Positions 42,719-52,039 of a stretch of DNA of 64,000 nucleotides are shown here, piece after piece. Both the position numbers and the translations under genes were made by a program. A model generated the notes under the pieces. That model saw nothing but the letters and a program-made list of their open reading frames with translations. It was not told the origin of the DNA and made no database searches. The stretch is from Halorubrum sp. BOL3-1. Lineage in GTDB: Archaea; Halobacteriota; Halobacteria; Halobacteriales; Haloferacaceae. The DNA is taken from positions 3,038,001-3,102,000 of the forward strand of contig NZ_CP034692.1 in assembly GCF_004114375.1 (NCBI RefSeq), in the 5' to 3' direction. Within the stretch, counting starts at the first letter, position 1; every line of letters starts with the position of its first letter.

Positions 42719-42804
42719 AACTCTGTGTTGTGTTTCGCTTATCATATAAAAAAGACCAAGGCGATGTTTCATAGGCTGAAATCCTACCGTTGGCATCTTA
42801 CTTA

Positions 42805-42958
42805 TGCTCATGTGTAGCACATTGTTGATGTAGAGCTGTCTTGCGATTCTGTATTTGATTGAGCAAGAGTAGAAGCTGCTCGTTAGGCAGTTAGACCGCT
42901 GTCTTCTGTTCCAACTCTCCTAAGGTGAACTGTATCAACAATCTCCTACAGAAGAGCG
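42805..42958. mobile_element. 154-bp MITE with IS1595-type ends and 9-bp target duplication
   Basis: The left end TGCTCATGTGTAGCACATTG matches the right end of the IS1595-like element at 49.7-50.7 kb. The right end ACAATCTCCTACAGAAGAGC, reversed, matches that element's left end. TCTTACTTA flanks both sides perfectly (42796-42804 and 42959-42967). The nine-base duplication is the same size as for the full elements. No coding capacity. Confidence 0.9.
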
Positions 42959-42979
42959 TCTTACTTATTTGAATACACA

Positions 42980-43062
42980 CTCTATATTCAGCAGTCGACC
43001 TGCGACAGGAATGAGACAGCAAATTTTGTCACTGCTGAATACAGCACGCGCATTTCGCACAG
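42980..43062 (+). repeat. 80-bp cassette-flanking repeat, copy R1
   Basis: CTCTATATTCAGCAGTCGAC begins the unit and CACTGCTGAATACA closes its inner inverted repeat (TATTCAGCAGT / ACTGCTGAATA). It is followed by GCACGCGCATTTCGCAC. Copies R2 and R3 have the same direction at 45898 and 46616. Confidence 0.7.
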
Positions 43063-43150
43063 AGGCTTTGTTGAAATCCTCAGTAGTTGATAGTTTTACA
43101 TCCCCAACTACTCAGTACAGCGGTGGCACCTGTCCATATCTCACGCTTGA

Positions 43151-44895
43151 TCAGTGTAGTTCGTGGGTTTCGAACCGTCGTAGCGCTCCGCGATAGGCAC
43201 GTCGAGCAACCAGTAGTCCAGCGACAATCAACAGCCCGCCGAATCCACCCCGGAAGGCAGTGGGTGGGAGTCCCTGGATTGTCGCGCCAGTGTCGTTCAA
43301 CGACGACGCGAAGGTGGTGAGCACGCCGCCGTTGGCGATCGACTCGAGGATAAATCCCGGAACGTAACCAATCCCCGAAAGCGCCAGCCGCACCAGCTCC
43401 GGTGCTACCACGAGTCCAACCAGTGCCGCGCCGGGAAGCCACACCAACACAACGTGAAGTACGCCCGCGAGCAACCTAGGTGGTCGTACTTCGTCGCTGT
43501 TGCCGATCCGCATGGCGCTGTAGCGCGGGAACCACATCCCGATCATTGGCGCGAGTGCCGCCCCAACGACGGTGAGGAAGCATCCGATTAGTGTCAGTGC
43601 TATCGCCGATAGTAGTCCGTAACCCCCACCAGTGCCGATACGAGCGTGACGACGGCGACGACAGGCGCGAACAACAGACTCGGGGCGATGAGTCCACGGA
43701 CGAACGCCCGACCCGACACGGCGGTTAGGGTCGCCGGCAGGACGGCCCCCTCATCGCCGAACGGGTTGAGACCGAACGCCGCACCGGCGATCCATCCCAG
43801 TAACACGGCAACGGCTGGTCCCAGTATCGTGAGCGAACCGGATCCCTGTAGCATCATATTCACCAATGCTGAGCCGCCACCGAACACCGGGATCAGCAGA
43901 AAGTTCAATCGCTGGGGTTCCCGTCGAGCCCGCAAGAGAGACCACTCCGCAACGGACCGAGTGGAGCCGGTGACGACCGGCACGCTGAGGGGGCTGATAG
44001 CCCGCGTGAGCGCTCGCTGATCGCCCCTCGTGTGGGTGGAGACAGTGCTCTCGTCGGTGTCCGAGACGTTGACCGGCTCGCCGAACCAGAGCGAGGCGGC
44101 AATGCGCTCGGCCAGCCAGCCTCCACCAATGATCGCTACGCCAACCGCGGCCACTCCCCCGGTAGCATGTGTCGACGACCAACCGATGGGTGTGCCAACT
44201 GCCAGTAGGTCGGCGAGCCACCCGATCGGAATCACTCCAAGTGTGGCTGGACTAACCGAAATGGGAAGCTGTGGTACCTGAAATATGAAATACCCCCCGA
44301 AAAACAGCATCACAACCGTCCCGCCTAGCACGCCTTTGTGACGAGCAACGAACGGCACGGTGGCCACAAGCCATGCGGCGATGTATCCCAACACCCGACC
44401 GGCCGTGACCGCACTGGCGACGTACAGACTGCCGACCAGTGGGACTGCCAGCAGGGTCAGTGGCGAACTAAATGCGTACGTCCCGGCAATGGCGAGTAGG
44501 AGTCCGACCGGGAGCGCATATGTTAGTGCTCGCAGGCTCTCGGCGACGATGCCACCGATGACGGCGGTTCTAGGTGAGACGGTTGTCAGCACGAACGTAT
44601 CAGCGATCGGTTTGCTGTGGGCCGTCGTCGTCCGCTGTGCGAGCATAAACACCCCGAACACCCAGAGCATGGTGAGCGTTCCTCTAACGACCCGATTTAT
44701 TGAAAACTCGGGATCAGTCCCACGGAGTTCCGGAACGAACAGGGCTGTAAGTCCAGCTAGCAGTAATGTCGGGAGCACCACGCCGCTAGCCATCAAGATC
44801 AGTCGACCGGTATCCTCCCGAATCGCTCGGACGGAACGCCGGTAGTCGAAACAGCCCATCCGAACGGCGTGCCCGAGCCAGCCGGACTCAGCCAT
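43151..44895 (-). pseudogene. ABC transporter permease, frameshifted
   Basis: The start is ATG 44895 (MAESGWLGHAVRMGCFDYRR), overlapping the ATPase stop. At least ten hydrophobic segments follow (VLPTLLLAGLTALFVPELRG, LTMLWVFGVFMLAQ, and so on). The frame ends early at 43600 after SALVGVTDYYRR. A one-base change in the C5 run 43623-43627 (G5 on the coding strand) continues it with YGLLSAIALTLIGCFLTVVG and then MIGMWFPRYSAMRIGNSDEV to 43151. Full length is about 580 residues, typical for ABC-2 permeases with many helices. The substrate is unknown. The G5 position makes a sequencing error possible. Confidence 0.75.
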
Positions 44896-45703
44896 CGGTG
44901 TTTTCCTCAACAACGCTTTGGTTAGTGGTGTCGGCGGCGCTGGCCTCACCGTCCGACTCTCCTGCGCCACCGAACTCGTCGGTCGTGAGTTCAAGGAAGG
45001 CATCTTCCAGCGAGCGCGTCCCGCCGGTCTCCGCGCGGCGTTCGAGGTCAGCTGGCGACCCTTCAGCGACCAACTCACCGTCGTAGAGGATCCCCACGGT
45101 GTCGGCAATCTCCTCGACGACAGGGAGGATGTGCGTCGAGAGGAAGACGGTCGTCCCCGCGTCGGCGAGGTCCGTAATCATCTCCCGGAGCGTCCGCGCA
45201 GCGCGTGGGTCCAGTCCGGATGTGGGTTCGTCGAGGAAGACGACGTCGGGCTTATGGAGGATGGCCTGAATGTAGGCGGTCTTCTGGCGCATTCCTTTAG
45301 AGTAGTCCGCAATCCGTGTGTCGGCGTCTGCCGTGAGATCGAGTTCGTTGAGGAGTCCATCAATTCGTTCCCGTGTCGCTTCCTCAAGGAGGTCGCGGAG
45401 GCCGGCGGCGTATTCGAGTTGTTCGTAGGCGGTCGCTTGTTCGTACAGCGGTGGTTCCTCGGGTAGGTACCCGATGTGCGTGCGAAGGGCGTCCCGATCT
45501 GTGATCGAGATGCCGGAGACGGAGGCGGTGCCACTGCTCGGCCGCGTGAGCCCGGTCAGCATTCGCATCGTTGTGGTTTTCCCCGCGCCGTTGGGGCCGA
45601 GGAAGCCGTAGACGACTCCCTCCGGAATCGAGAGGTTGAGATCGTCGACGGCGAGTGTATTTTCGTAGCGCTTCGTCAGGTCGGTGGTGTCGATGGCAGT
45701 CAT
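44888..45703 (-). CDS. ABC transporter ATP-binding protein
   Basis: The product has 271 residues from ATG 45703. Walker A is GPNGAGKTTT (about residues 36-45), the signature is YSKGMRQKTA, and Walker B is PDVVFLDEPTSGLDP, with the switch His in VFLSTHILPVVEEI. The length and the C-terminal Glu/Asp-rich tail fit the ABC-2 type exporters of haloarchaea. It overlaps the permease by eight bases (ATGGCTGA). Together they would export a compound, lipid or peptide. The substrate cannot be told. Confidence 0.92.
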   Translation of the reverse strand: MTAIDTTDLTKRYENTLAVDDLNLSIPEGVVYGFLGPNGAGKTTTMRMLTGLTRPSSGTASVSGISITDRDALRTHIGYLPEEPPLYEQATAYEQLEYAAGLRDLLEEATRERIDGLLNELDLTADADTRIADYSKGMRQKTAYIQAILHKPDVVFLDEPTSGLDPRAARTLREMITDLADAGTTVFLSTHILPVVEEIADTVGILYDGELVAEGSPADLERRAETGGTRSLEDAFLELTTDEFGGAGESDGEASAADTTNQSVVEENTDG

Positions 45704-45818
45704 GGTGGAATTGAATTGGATCGAAATAGGACGCCATCTCGCTTGACGTTCTGCTCTTGTCGCTCAATGATATATCACTATTAGAAGACTGCTTGAATAG
45801 CCTTTATCACTCAATCTG

Positions 45819-45906
45819 TTCAGTTCGCACGTTCACCGAGCAGGTAGTCCATCTGATTTGATGTGAAATAAACGAGGCCGCCATGCTGATTTCATCCTCT
45901 ATATTC
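45819..45906 (+). repeat. Direct repeat B, copy 1, ending in R2
   Basis: GTTCAGTTCGCACGTTCACC through TGATTTCATCCTCT is repeated with about 85 percent identity at 51798-51885. The shared part includes TCTGATTTGA, GTGAAATAAACGA and TGCTGATTTCATC. No frame runs through both copies. Confidence 0.65.
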
Positions 45907-45977
45907 AGCAGTCGGCTTGTGACAGGAACGATGTAGGTGAGTTTAGCGCTGCTGAATACAACGCACATATCCAGCGT
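45898..45977 (+). repeat. 80-bp cassette-flanking repeat, copy R2
   Basis: CTCTATATTCAGCAGTCGGC, TTGTGACAGGAA and GCTGCTGAATACAACGCACA match R1 and R3 in order and spacing. It lies between the ABC transporter genes and the pilin gene. Confidence 0.7.
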
Positions 45978-46558
45978 CTATGGCCTGAACACATGCTCCG
46001 AAATAATCGCGTTTGACTCAGTGTGGACAATAACAACTTCAAGTTCGTCAGCATGTGGGCTCTCACCTTCACGGAAGTCAGCCCCATTTTCCCCCGAATT
46101 TATTTCGAAGCGTATTGTTTCTCCTGCCTCCCACCTGTTATTGTCAGTTGGGTAATCCTCTATGATCACTTGATTCGGATCGTCATCACCAGCATCTCCG
46201 TAACCCTTAGCAATCAGTCCATTATCCTGCTTCAGATTTGCGGAACTAAGGGAATGACCTGTAGAGGGCAAATTAATCAACCGCTCTTTTTATTCACACC
46301 GGAACCAGATACACGAACGATAATTTCTATGTTTTTAACTTCCACATAATTTCCACCAATATGATTCACTTTAACAGCTTGATCGCTCGGCCCGATGACA
46401 AACTCACCGGTCGTTTGAGCCACTTGCGGTGCAGGTTCGTTAATATTCTCCACAAACCCAAGAGCAAAAATAGAGACTGTCGCCGCTAAAATAACGACAA
46501 TTGCGACCATGAGAATAGTCGAAACAACAGGTGTGACAGCACGATCCTGCTGATTCAT
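45978..46558 (-). pseudogene. Type IV pilin-like protein, frameshifted
   Basis: The start is ATG 46558 (MNQQDRAVTPVVSTILMVAI), a class III-like pilin signal with VILAATVSIFALGFVENINE following, as in haloarchaeal PilA-type proteins. The frame ends at 46277 after VNKKSG. One missing A in the T5 run 46287-46291 (A5 on the coding strand) restores NKKERLINLPSTGHSLSSA and then KQDNGLIAKGYGDAGDDDPN to 45978, giving about 194 residues. The second half alone lacks a signal. Pilins form surface pili for adhesion. The homopolymer position makes a sequencing error possible. Confidence 0.72.
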
Positions 46559-46615
46559 TACCATATTTATTCGCTACTAAGCAATACAGTTAGCGGACTT
46601 GCTGCTGAATTGATC

Positions 46616-46697
46616 CTCTATACTCAGCAGTCAATTTGTGACGGGAATAGGATAGAAGAGTCTGGCACTGCTGAATACAACGCACGTATCTTGCACG
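46616..46697 (+). repeat. 80-bp cassette-flanking repeat, copy R3
   Basis: CTCTATACTCAGCAGTCAAT, TTGTGACGGGAATAGG and CACTGCTGAATACAACGCAC repeat R2 closely. It lies between the pilin gene and the 7TM histidine kinase. Confidence 0.7.
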
Positions 46698-46771
46698 CAC
46701 TCTTCTAGGAAACCCCATGTATTTTAGCTGAATGAGCCGCACCTGTCGCCTAGCGACGGTACACTCTGATT

Positions 46772-48373
46772 ATGTTTGTCAGAATAGTCGGGGCCGTGGG
46801 TGTCGGGAGCGCAGTGGGAATTCTGATGATCGGCGCGACGGTTGCCCGCCGATACGACAAACCGGGGTCCGCATGGTTCACGGGATACACCACACTGGTC
46901 GGTGTCGGTCTCGGAGCGGTCAGCGTCGGTGTCTCCACTGGCCTCGTTCCGGTGACTGACTTTCAGGGTCTCGTTGGTCGGTATCTTGCGCTCGTCTGGA
47001 TACTCCCCGCCGGCTTGTGGGCGGTGTTCGCACTCCGGTACACCGGACGGTTCGTCCCACTCACGCTCGAAACGAGCATACTCATCGGGATTCCACTCTT
47101 CATTTTTATCATACAGTTCGTGCTCTCTAATGCGTCGGACGTGCCGATGCAGGTCCTCGGGTTGTTCGGAATCACCTCCCGTTATTACGCACTGACTCTG
47201 GCGATTGCCGGGGCGGTGTTGGTAGTACGAGCGACATGGAGGTATGACCACACTGCGGTATGGCAAGGCATCGCCCTTGCTGTGGCACCGGCGGTGATGT
47301 GGTTGTCTTGGAACAGTATTCCGTACATTGCTCAAATCGGTCCCACAGTGGGCGGGACCGCTTACGCACTCGGCTCTTTAGGCGCAGTGTGTGGACTCGG
47401 ACTCGCGGTCTTCCGGTTCGACGCGTTCAAACTATCCCCGACCGTCGGCGTCGTCAGCGAACGAGATCTCGTCGACGAGACTGATGACTTGGTACTGATC
47501 GCAGACGAGGAGCATCGGATCGTGCGGGCGAACGAAAATATGCGGCTCGCTTCCGATAAGGGCGACCCGTCTGCTGGTATCGTTACTGTCGAAGAAATGT
47601 TGGGGAACGACTTGGGCGGTCTAAGAGCGGCCGATACGGTCACGCTCAGTGTCGCAGGCGTTACGGCGAAGTACGACCCCCAAGTGTCGACAGTAATCGA
47701 CCAGGGCGACCGCGTGCTGGGATACGTAGTCAGTCTTCGGGATGTGACCGAGCGAAACCTTCGTAGGGAACGCCTCGCAGTCCTCAACAGGGTTTTACGA
47801 CATAATCTGCGTAACCAACTTGATGTCCTCAACGCTCATCTCGAAACCATCAACGACGACCACGCGGACAGAGCCGTTGAGACGACAGATCGCATCGCAC
47901 GCATGAGCGACCACGCGAGAACGATTGACCAACTCCTCTCAGAAACGCGCGAACGCGTCTCTATTGATGTTGCCGAATTGCTTCGTGACACTGTCGCAAC
48001 CTACGACTCCCCGATTGATGCTGAGGTGAGTGATTCGCTAATGATAACGACCGACCCTGTCGCTCTCAAAGCAGCCGTAGAAAGCGCTGTCGACAATGCG
48101 GTAACGCATGCGACCAATGTGGCCGTCGTTCTTCGGCCGACACCGAACGGATGCGAGATCCAAATTAACGATGACGGCCCCGGAATCCCTGAGTCGGAGC
48201 TATCTGCACCCGAAACTGGAACCGAAACGCCACTCCGACACGGAACCGGACTGGGACTGTGGCAACTCACTTGGGCTGCCCGCACCCTCGGCGGTGAAGT
48301 GTCGTTCAACACCTCAGACGGTACTACTGTCATAATAACAGTCCCCGATGCCAGCCCACCCGACGAACGCTGA
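46772..48373 (+). CDS. Sensor histidine kinase with 7TM N-terminal domain
   Basis: The product has 533 residues from ATG 46772. The first 220 residues hold seven hydrophobic segments (IVGAVGVGSAVGILMIGATV, YLALVWILPAGLWAVFALRY, YALTLAIAGAVLVVRATWRY), the 7TM histidine-kinase sensor type of haloarchaea. A degenerate PAS-like segment (DDLVLIADEEHRIVRANENM) follows. The acceptor His is in LNRVLRHNLRNQLDVLNAHL. The ATPase N and G boxes are AVESAVDNAVTHAT, DDGPGIPESE and GTGLGLWQLTWA. No response regulator gene is next to it. It is probably expressed from the promoter just after R3. Confidence 0.9.
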   Translation: MFVRIVGAVGVGSAVGILMIGATVARRYDKPGSAWFTGYTTLVGVGLGAVSVGVSTGLVPVTDFQGLVGRYLALVWILPAGLWAVFALRYTGRFVPLTLETSILIGIPLFIFIIQFVLSNASDVPMQVLGLFGITSRYYALTLAIAGAVLVVRATWRYDHTAVWQGIALAVAPAVMWLSWNSIPYIAQIGPTVGGTAYALGSLGAVCGLGLAVFRFDAFKLSPTVGVVSERDLVDETDDLVLIADEEHRIVRANENMRLASDKGDPSAGIVTVEEMLGNDLGGLRAADTVTLSVAGVTAKYDPQVSTVIDQGDRVLGYVVSLRDVTERNLRRERLAVLNRVLRHNLRNQLDVLNAHLETINDDHADRAVETTDRIARMSDHARTIDQLLSETRERVSIDVAELLRDTVATYDSPIDAEVSDSLMITTDPVALKAAVESAVDNAVTHATNVAVVLRPTPNGCEIQINDDGPGIPESELSAPETGTETPLRHGTGLGLWQLTWAARTLGGEVSFNTSDGTTVIITVPDASPPDER

Positions 48374-48474
48374 TATACAATTTGTTGGTCGTGTCACAAA
48401 GCGGTTTAGAGTTCAGTAGCAACTGACTCCCGTAAGGACGGGGTCACCTCTGGTGTCCATCCAAGAGGCACCCC

Positions 48475-48601
48475 ATGCACGCCACAATCGACGCGCGGTT
48501 CACGATTAGTATCGACGACCACAAAACGGTACCGCTCGCCGTACTCGCTGAGTTTCTCACCGAGCAGAACATCGAATCTGTCCTCCTCGAACAACTGGTC
48601 G
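48475..48601 (+). pseudogene. N-terminal fragment of an ISH6-type transposase
   Basis: ATG 48475 opens MHATIDARFTISIDDHKTVP, then LAVLAEFLTEQNIESVLLEQ, the start typical of ISH6-family transposases. It is cut at 48601 by the left end of an IS1595-like element, and the remaining part of the gene is not found at the other end. The 70 bases upstream (from about 48405) are probably the left end of that old element. Confidence 0.7.
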
Positions 48602-49654
48602 CGCTCTTCGGTAGACTGGCGGAACCAGGAGCATTAGTGCCCCTGGCCGGGCAGAAACGGGTATACATGAAGACCGTCCTGCCTTCGGCCAGAGGCTAGC
48701 GGAACTTGCGGAACTGGGCGTAATAGAATTTCGGGCCGAGCCGCTCGACGCCATCGTCGAGCGGCGTCTCAAGACTGTCTGGGAAGCACGATCCTGTCCG
48801 AACTGCGGTGCTGACAGCCTCCACGCACTCGACGGATCCGACCGTATCTGGTATGGTAGCTGTGACTGGAAAACAACGTACACGCGAGGCACGCCCTTCT
48901 ACAATTCGGAACTTACCCCCGGTGAGTTCCTCATTGCCTTCATTCTCTACGCCGATACACTGCTCAGCATCACACAGGTCGCTGGTCTCCTCTCACCGTG
49001 TTACACGACGCTTCACGACCAACTCAGAGAGTTTGAAACCGCGTTCTGCCAGGGTTTCCCGACTGTCTGGGAGCGCATCTCCCAGACAGTCGAAGGACCA
49101 ACACAGGTCGATGAGACACAGCAGGTGTGTTCGGGTTTCAAAGGCCAAGACCCGCCACGGGAGGGACTTGACCGCGGCGGGTCGCCTGAGGGTGGACGTA
49201 CCCGCTGGACAGGGGACCAAGGAGATGAACTGACGCTCGTCGCGGCGTGCCGCGACGTGCTTCGCGTGGTCTCAGCACAGGAAGGTAGCGACTACGAGAA
49301 AGATCTTGAGCCAGTAATCGAGGAGGCTGACGACCTCTCCCAGCCACTGGGAGAGGTCTGGACCGATGGTCTTCCCGCCTACCAAGGCATGGACTACGAC
49401 CACCAGTACGTCGTTCACGACGACGAATATGTCTCCGACGAAGGCGTCCACACGAACCAGGTAGAGTGTCTCTGGTCGCTACTCCAGCCGTGGTTGGCGA
49501 AGTTCCGCGGCCTCTCCAAGCCGGGCTTGGAGCAGGCCGCTCGTACCTATGGTTTCCTCCGCTCATTGAACCTTACTGGGGCACCGATCCACGGCCTCAT
49601 AGATTGTATCGCCGTCAATGTATTCCGCTAGTTCCGCCAGTCTACCGAAGAGCG
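48602..49654 (+). mobile_element. IS1595-like insertion sequence (first copy), 1053 bp
   Basis: The ends CGCTCTTCGGTAGACTGGCG (48602) and CCAGTCTACCGAAGAGCG (to 49654), reversed, are matching inverted repeats of 24 bases. The element lies inside the ISH6 fragment. No nine-base duplication is visible, and the downstream flank does not continue the ISH6 gene, so material has been lost on the right. Confidence 0.8.
48667..49631 (+). pseudogene. IS1595-family transposase, probable frameshift near the start
   Basis: ATG 48667 reads MKTVLPSARG and stops at TAG 48697. One added base leads into a long open frame (LAELAELGVIEFRAEPLDAI, then ERRLKTVWEARSCPNCGADS) that runs to 49631 without a usable start of its own before GTG 49125. 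A zinc ribbon, the DDE-type acids (TQVDETQQVCSGFK, EVWTDGLPAYQGMDY) and HTNQVECLWSLLQPWLAKFR identify an IS1595-type enzyme. As it stands only the C-terminal half from 49125 could be made. The frame after the ribbon is intact. Confidence 0.65.
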
Positions 49655-49699
49655 TTTATGTAAGGATCAATCATTTTCTGAATCATCAATTCTGTACTA

Positions 49700-50700
49700 C
49701 GCTCTTCTGTAGGAGATTGTTGATACTGCTGAGCTGTGGCTGTCGAGTCGAAGAGGACAAGGACACCGCGTCAGCGGTGTCCGACACGGATGATTCCGCT
49801 AGATGCGTTTGGGTCGGAATCGGTCGCAGCGGACCTGTTACAGCAGGTTCGCTGGCGTGACGGCGTTTCCTGTCCTCGCTGCCGTTCTGACCGAACGGTC
49901 AGAAACGGCAGCTACGGACACTTTCAGCGGTATCTGTGTAAGGATTGCGACCGCACGTTCAACGATAAGACCGGCACGATCTTCGCTCATTCGAAGATCG
50001 CGCTCCGCAAATGGTTGTTCTCGATCTACGCGTTTTTGCGATTTAACACGAGTATCAGGCAGTTACAGTGCGAAATGGAAGTTACCTACAAAACGATCCA
50101 CAGGCGTGTCGAGCGCTTCGCCGAAGCGCTCGACGCGCCATCACTCGATCTCCGTGGTCCGGTCGAAATTGACGAATTCTACGTCTCTGCCGGCCTGAAA
50201 GGCCGCGAGCGCGACCGCTGGTCGCGCTCTCGCGGCCTCTCTCGACGCGGGCGCGGAACATTTCAACAGGACAAGCCGCCGGTGTTTATCCTCGTGGATC
50301 GCGGCACCGAGCAGCGGTACATCGTGCCAGCAAAATCCGCAGACGAATCGACGATCCGGCTCCTGCTGGCTGACCGCCAGCAGGAGCCTCTCACGGTCTA
50401 TTCCGACGGATTTTGCGCGTACGATCCGCTTGAGGAAGACAAGAAATTCGACCGCGAATACGTCGTTCACGGAGACGGAGAGTACGCCGATGACACGGTT
50501 CACGTGAACACGTGCGAGAGCCACGCGTCGCTGGCGCGACGGTGGCTCTCGCCGCATCGAGACATCTCAAAAGATCGCCTCACACAGTACTTCAGAGCGT
50601 TCCAACTCAGACGAGAACTCTACCGCAAACCTGGACGAGAAGCGCTCAAACATGCCATCAAAGCCACTCTCTGAAATCAACAATGTGCTACACAAGAGCG
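49700..50700 (+). mobile_element. IS1595-like insertion sequence (second copy), 1001 bp, 9-bp duplication
   Basis: The left end CGCTCTTCTGTAGGAGATTG and the reversed right end CGCTCTTGTGTAGCACATTG are related repeats. TCTGTACTA flanks both sides (49691-49699 and 50701-50709). The element is complete, only 45 bases from the end of the first copy, which has a different sequence. Confidence 0.9.
49790..50674 (+). CDS. IS1595-family transposase
   Basis: I take ATG 49790 (MIPLDAFGSESVAADLLQQV) as the start. The 18 residues before it are not conserved-looking. The product has 294 residues. An N-terminal zinc ribbon (CPRCRSDRTVRNGSYGHFQR, YLCKDCDRTFNDK) is followed by an HTH and the DDE-type domain: GPVEIDEFYVSAGLKGRERD, LTVYSDGFCAYDPLEEDKKF and VHVNTCESHASLARRWLSPH. 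The frame is intact, so this copy could mobilise the MITEs with matching ends. Confidence 0.9.
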   Translation: MIPLDAFGSESVAADLLQQVRWRDGVSCPRCRSDRTVRNGSYGHFQRYLCKDCDRTFNDKTGTIFAHSKIALRKWLFSIYAFLRFNTSIRQLQCEMEVTYKTIHRRVERFAEALDAPSLDLRGPVEIDEFYVSAGLKGRERDRWSRSRGLSRRGRGTFQQDKPPVFILVDRGTEQRYIVPAKSADESTIRLLLADRQQEPLTVYSDGFCAYDPLEEDKKFDREYVVHGDGEYADDTVHVNTCESHASLARRWLSPHRDISKDRLTQYFRAFQLRRELYRKPGREALKHAIKATL

Positions 50701-50740
50701 TCTGTACTATTTGCTGGCATACCTGCCTATTATCTCAGCA

Positions 50741-50895
50741 CGCTCATGTATAGAAGATTATTGATGACCCGTCTTCTTGCGGTTTGAAGAACTTTCCTTC
50801 GGATTAAGGATCGTCTTGTAAACCGATCTCCATGGGGGTTTAGCAATCACTTTGAGTTCGACTGAACTGTATCAACAATCTCCGTCAAAAGAGCG
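50741..50895. mobile_element. 155-bp MITE with IS1595-type ends
   Basis: CGCTCATGTATAGAAGATTA at the left and ATCAACAATCTCCGTCAAAA then GAGCG at the right are the same kind of ends as the MITE at 42805. TGAACTGTATCAACAATCTC is shared exactly with it near the right end. The flanks (ATCTCAGCA and TCTCTCAGT) do not form a clean duplication. Confidence 0.75.
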
Positions 50896-51005
50896 TCTCT
50901 CAGTAAGTAGCTCTCACCAACCGGCTGTTTCAGATTTAATTATGTCTGAAAGATAGGATTTCAACAAAGCCCAATATCTTTAATTATCGCTTGAAAATTG
51001 TCAAT

Positions 51006-51671
51006 ATGGAATCGCGGCCGAAAGCTATCCACTGGTTGGACCGACTTTCACTCCCGATAGAGATTGCGGCGACAGCTGTCGGTCTAGCCATAATTTGGAA
51101 TTTCACCGACATTTCAGCAAGTGCTACCGGCGGAGCAGCGATTGGAGTCGTTGGAGCACGCCTCTGGTCGCCGGTGAAACGACGATTCGGTATCAACAAC
51201 GGCTGGGGGAAACTCCCTATTGGACTCGCTTTGTCCGGATTAGGAATATATAGCCTCACCTATTCAGAGGGGGTGGTAATCATCAAGCTTGGATTTTTAC
51301 TCGTTGGTGGATGGCTCGCGCTCGATGGTCTCTACGATCTAAAATCGGGTACTGGAGCAACAGTGTCTGCTTCACCGAACCCGATGGAACGATTTGGAGA
51401 TACACAGATCGTCGGACGCGCCATCGAAAGAGAACCACAGTCCGCGGATGGACTCGTATCTACTGTCGATCTGTCTCGTCATCGGATCGAGAGAGCACTT
51501 GAGATGCTTGAGAAAACAGATACGATCTGTAAGCGAAGTAATCAGTATTACGCACAGTTTGGAGACCGTTCTATCAGTAACGCAGTAAAAAATGCTTCTT
51601 CACGGGCTACCGATCAGGTGAATACCCTTCTTGAACGGATACTGCGACCGTTTCGATTATTCAGGTTGTGA
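51006..51671 (+). CDS. Membrane-bound winged-helix protein
   Basis: I take ATG 51006 (MESRPKAIHWLDRLSLPIEI). An in-frame start five codons upstream is possible. The product has 221 residues with four hydrophobic segments in the first 120 (IEIAATAVGLAIIWNFTDIS, LPIGLALSGLGIYSLTYSEG, VVIIKLGFLLVGGWLALDGL). The C-terminal half is winged-helix-like (REPQSADGLVSTVDLSRHRI, ERALEMLEKTDTICKRSNQY). Membrane-tethered HTH proteins recur in this window. Its targets are not known. Confidence 0.65.
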   Translation: MESRPKAIHWLDRLSLPIEIAATAVGLAIIWNFTDISASATGGAAIGVVGARLWSPVKRRFGINNGWGKLPIGLALSGLGIYSLTYSEGVVIIKLGFLLVGGWLALDGLYDLKSGTGATVSASPNPMERFGDTQIVGRAIEREPQSADGLVSTVDLSRHRIERALEMLEKTDTICKRSNQYYAQFGDRSISNAVKNASSRATDQVNTLLERILRPFRLFRL

Positions 51672-52039
51672 GCAATACCACCATCTGTACTGATAGAATC
51701 GGAGGAGCCCGATTCTCGCTTGGCGACGTGCTGTATTCGCGCTCTACATCTTGTGCGACGCTCTGAATACTATTTAGTACTGGTAGGAGGCCCTACAGTC
51801 AGTTCACACGTTTACCGAACTGGTGGTTCGTCTGATTTGACGTGAAATAAACGAAGCTGCCGTGCTGATTTCATCTTCTGTATCAGTCACGGTGGTTTTG
51901 CCAATCTCCGTATAGGTCGGCACGTGCTGCGCAAGACACAGGGCGCGTATCTCGCACAGAAGATTTTCCGAAAACCAACTGGTCAGATCGACCAATACAA
52001 GTGGTATACTAGCTGGACCGCAACCAGTCTAACAGGTCG
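51672..52039. other. Intergenic region holding repeat B
   Basis: No gene is convincing. The segment 51798-51885 is the second copy of repeat B. GCGCAAGACACAGGGCGCGT near 51930 resembles the ends of the R repeats only weakly. Confidence 0.4.
51798..51885 (+). repeat. Direct repeat B, copy 2
   Basis: CAGTTCACACGTTTACCGAA through TGATTTCATCTTCTGTATCAG (split here only for reading) matches 45819-45906. In this copy the R-type unit that follows copy 1 is absent. Confidence 0.65.

Noticed and set aside
45978-46558. Programmed ribosomal frameshift in the pilin gene
   Set aside because: A5 is a weak slip site, there is no downstream structure that I can see, and similar indels at homopolymers occur in unrelated genes of this window. 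Mutation or sequencing error is more likely.
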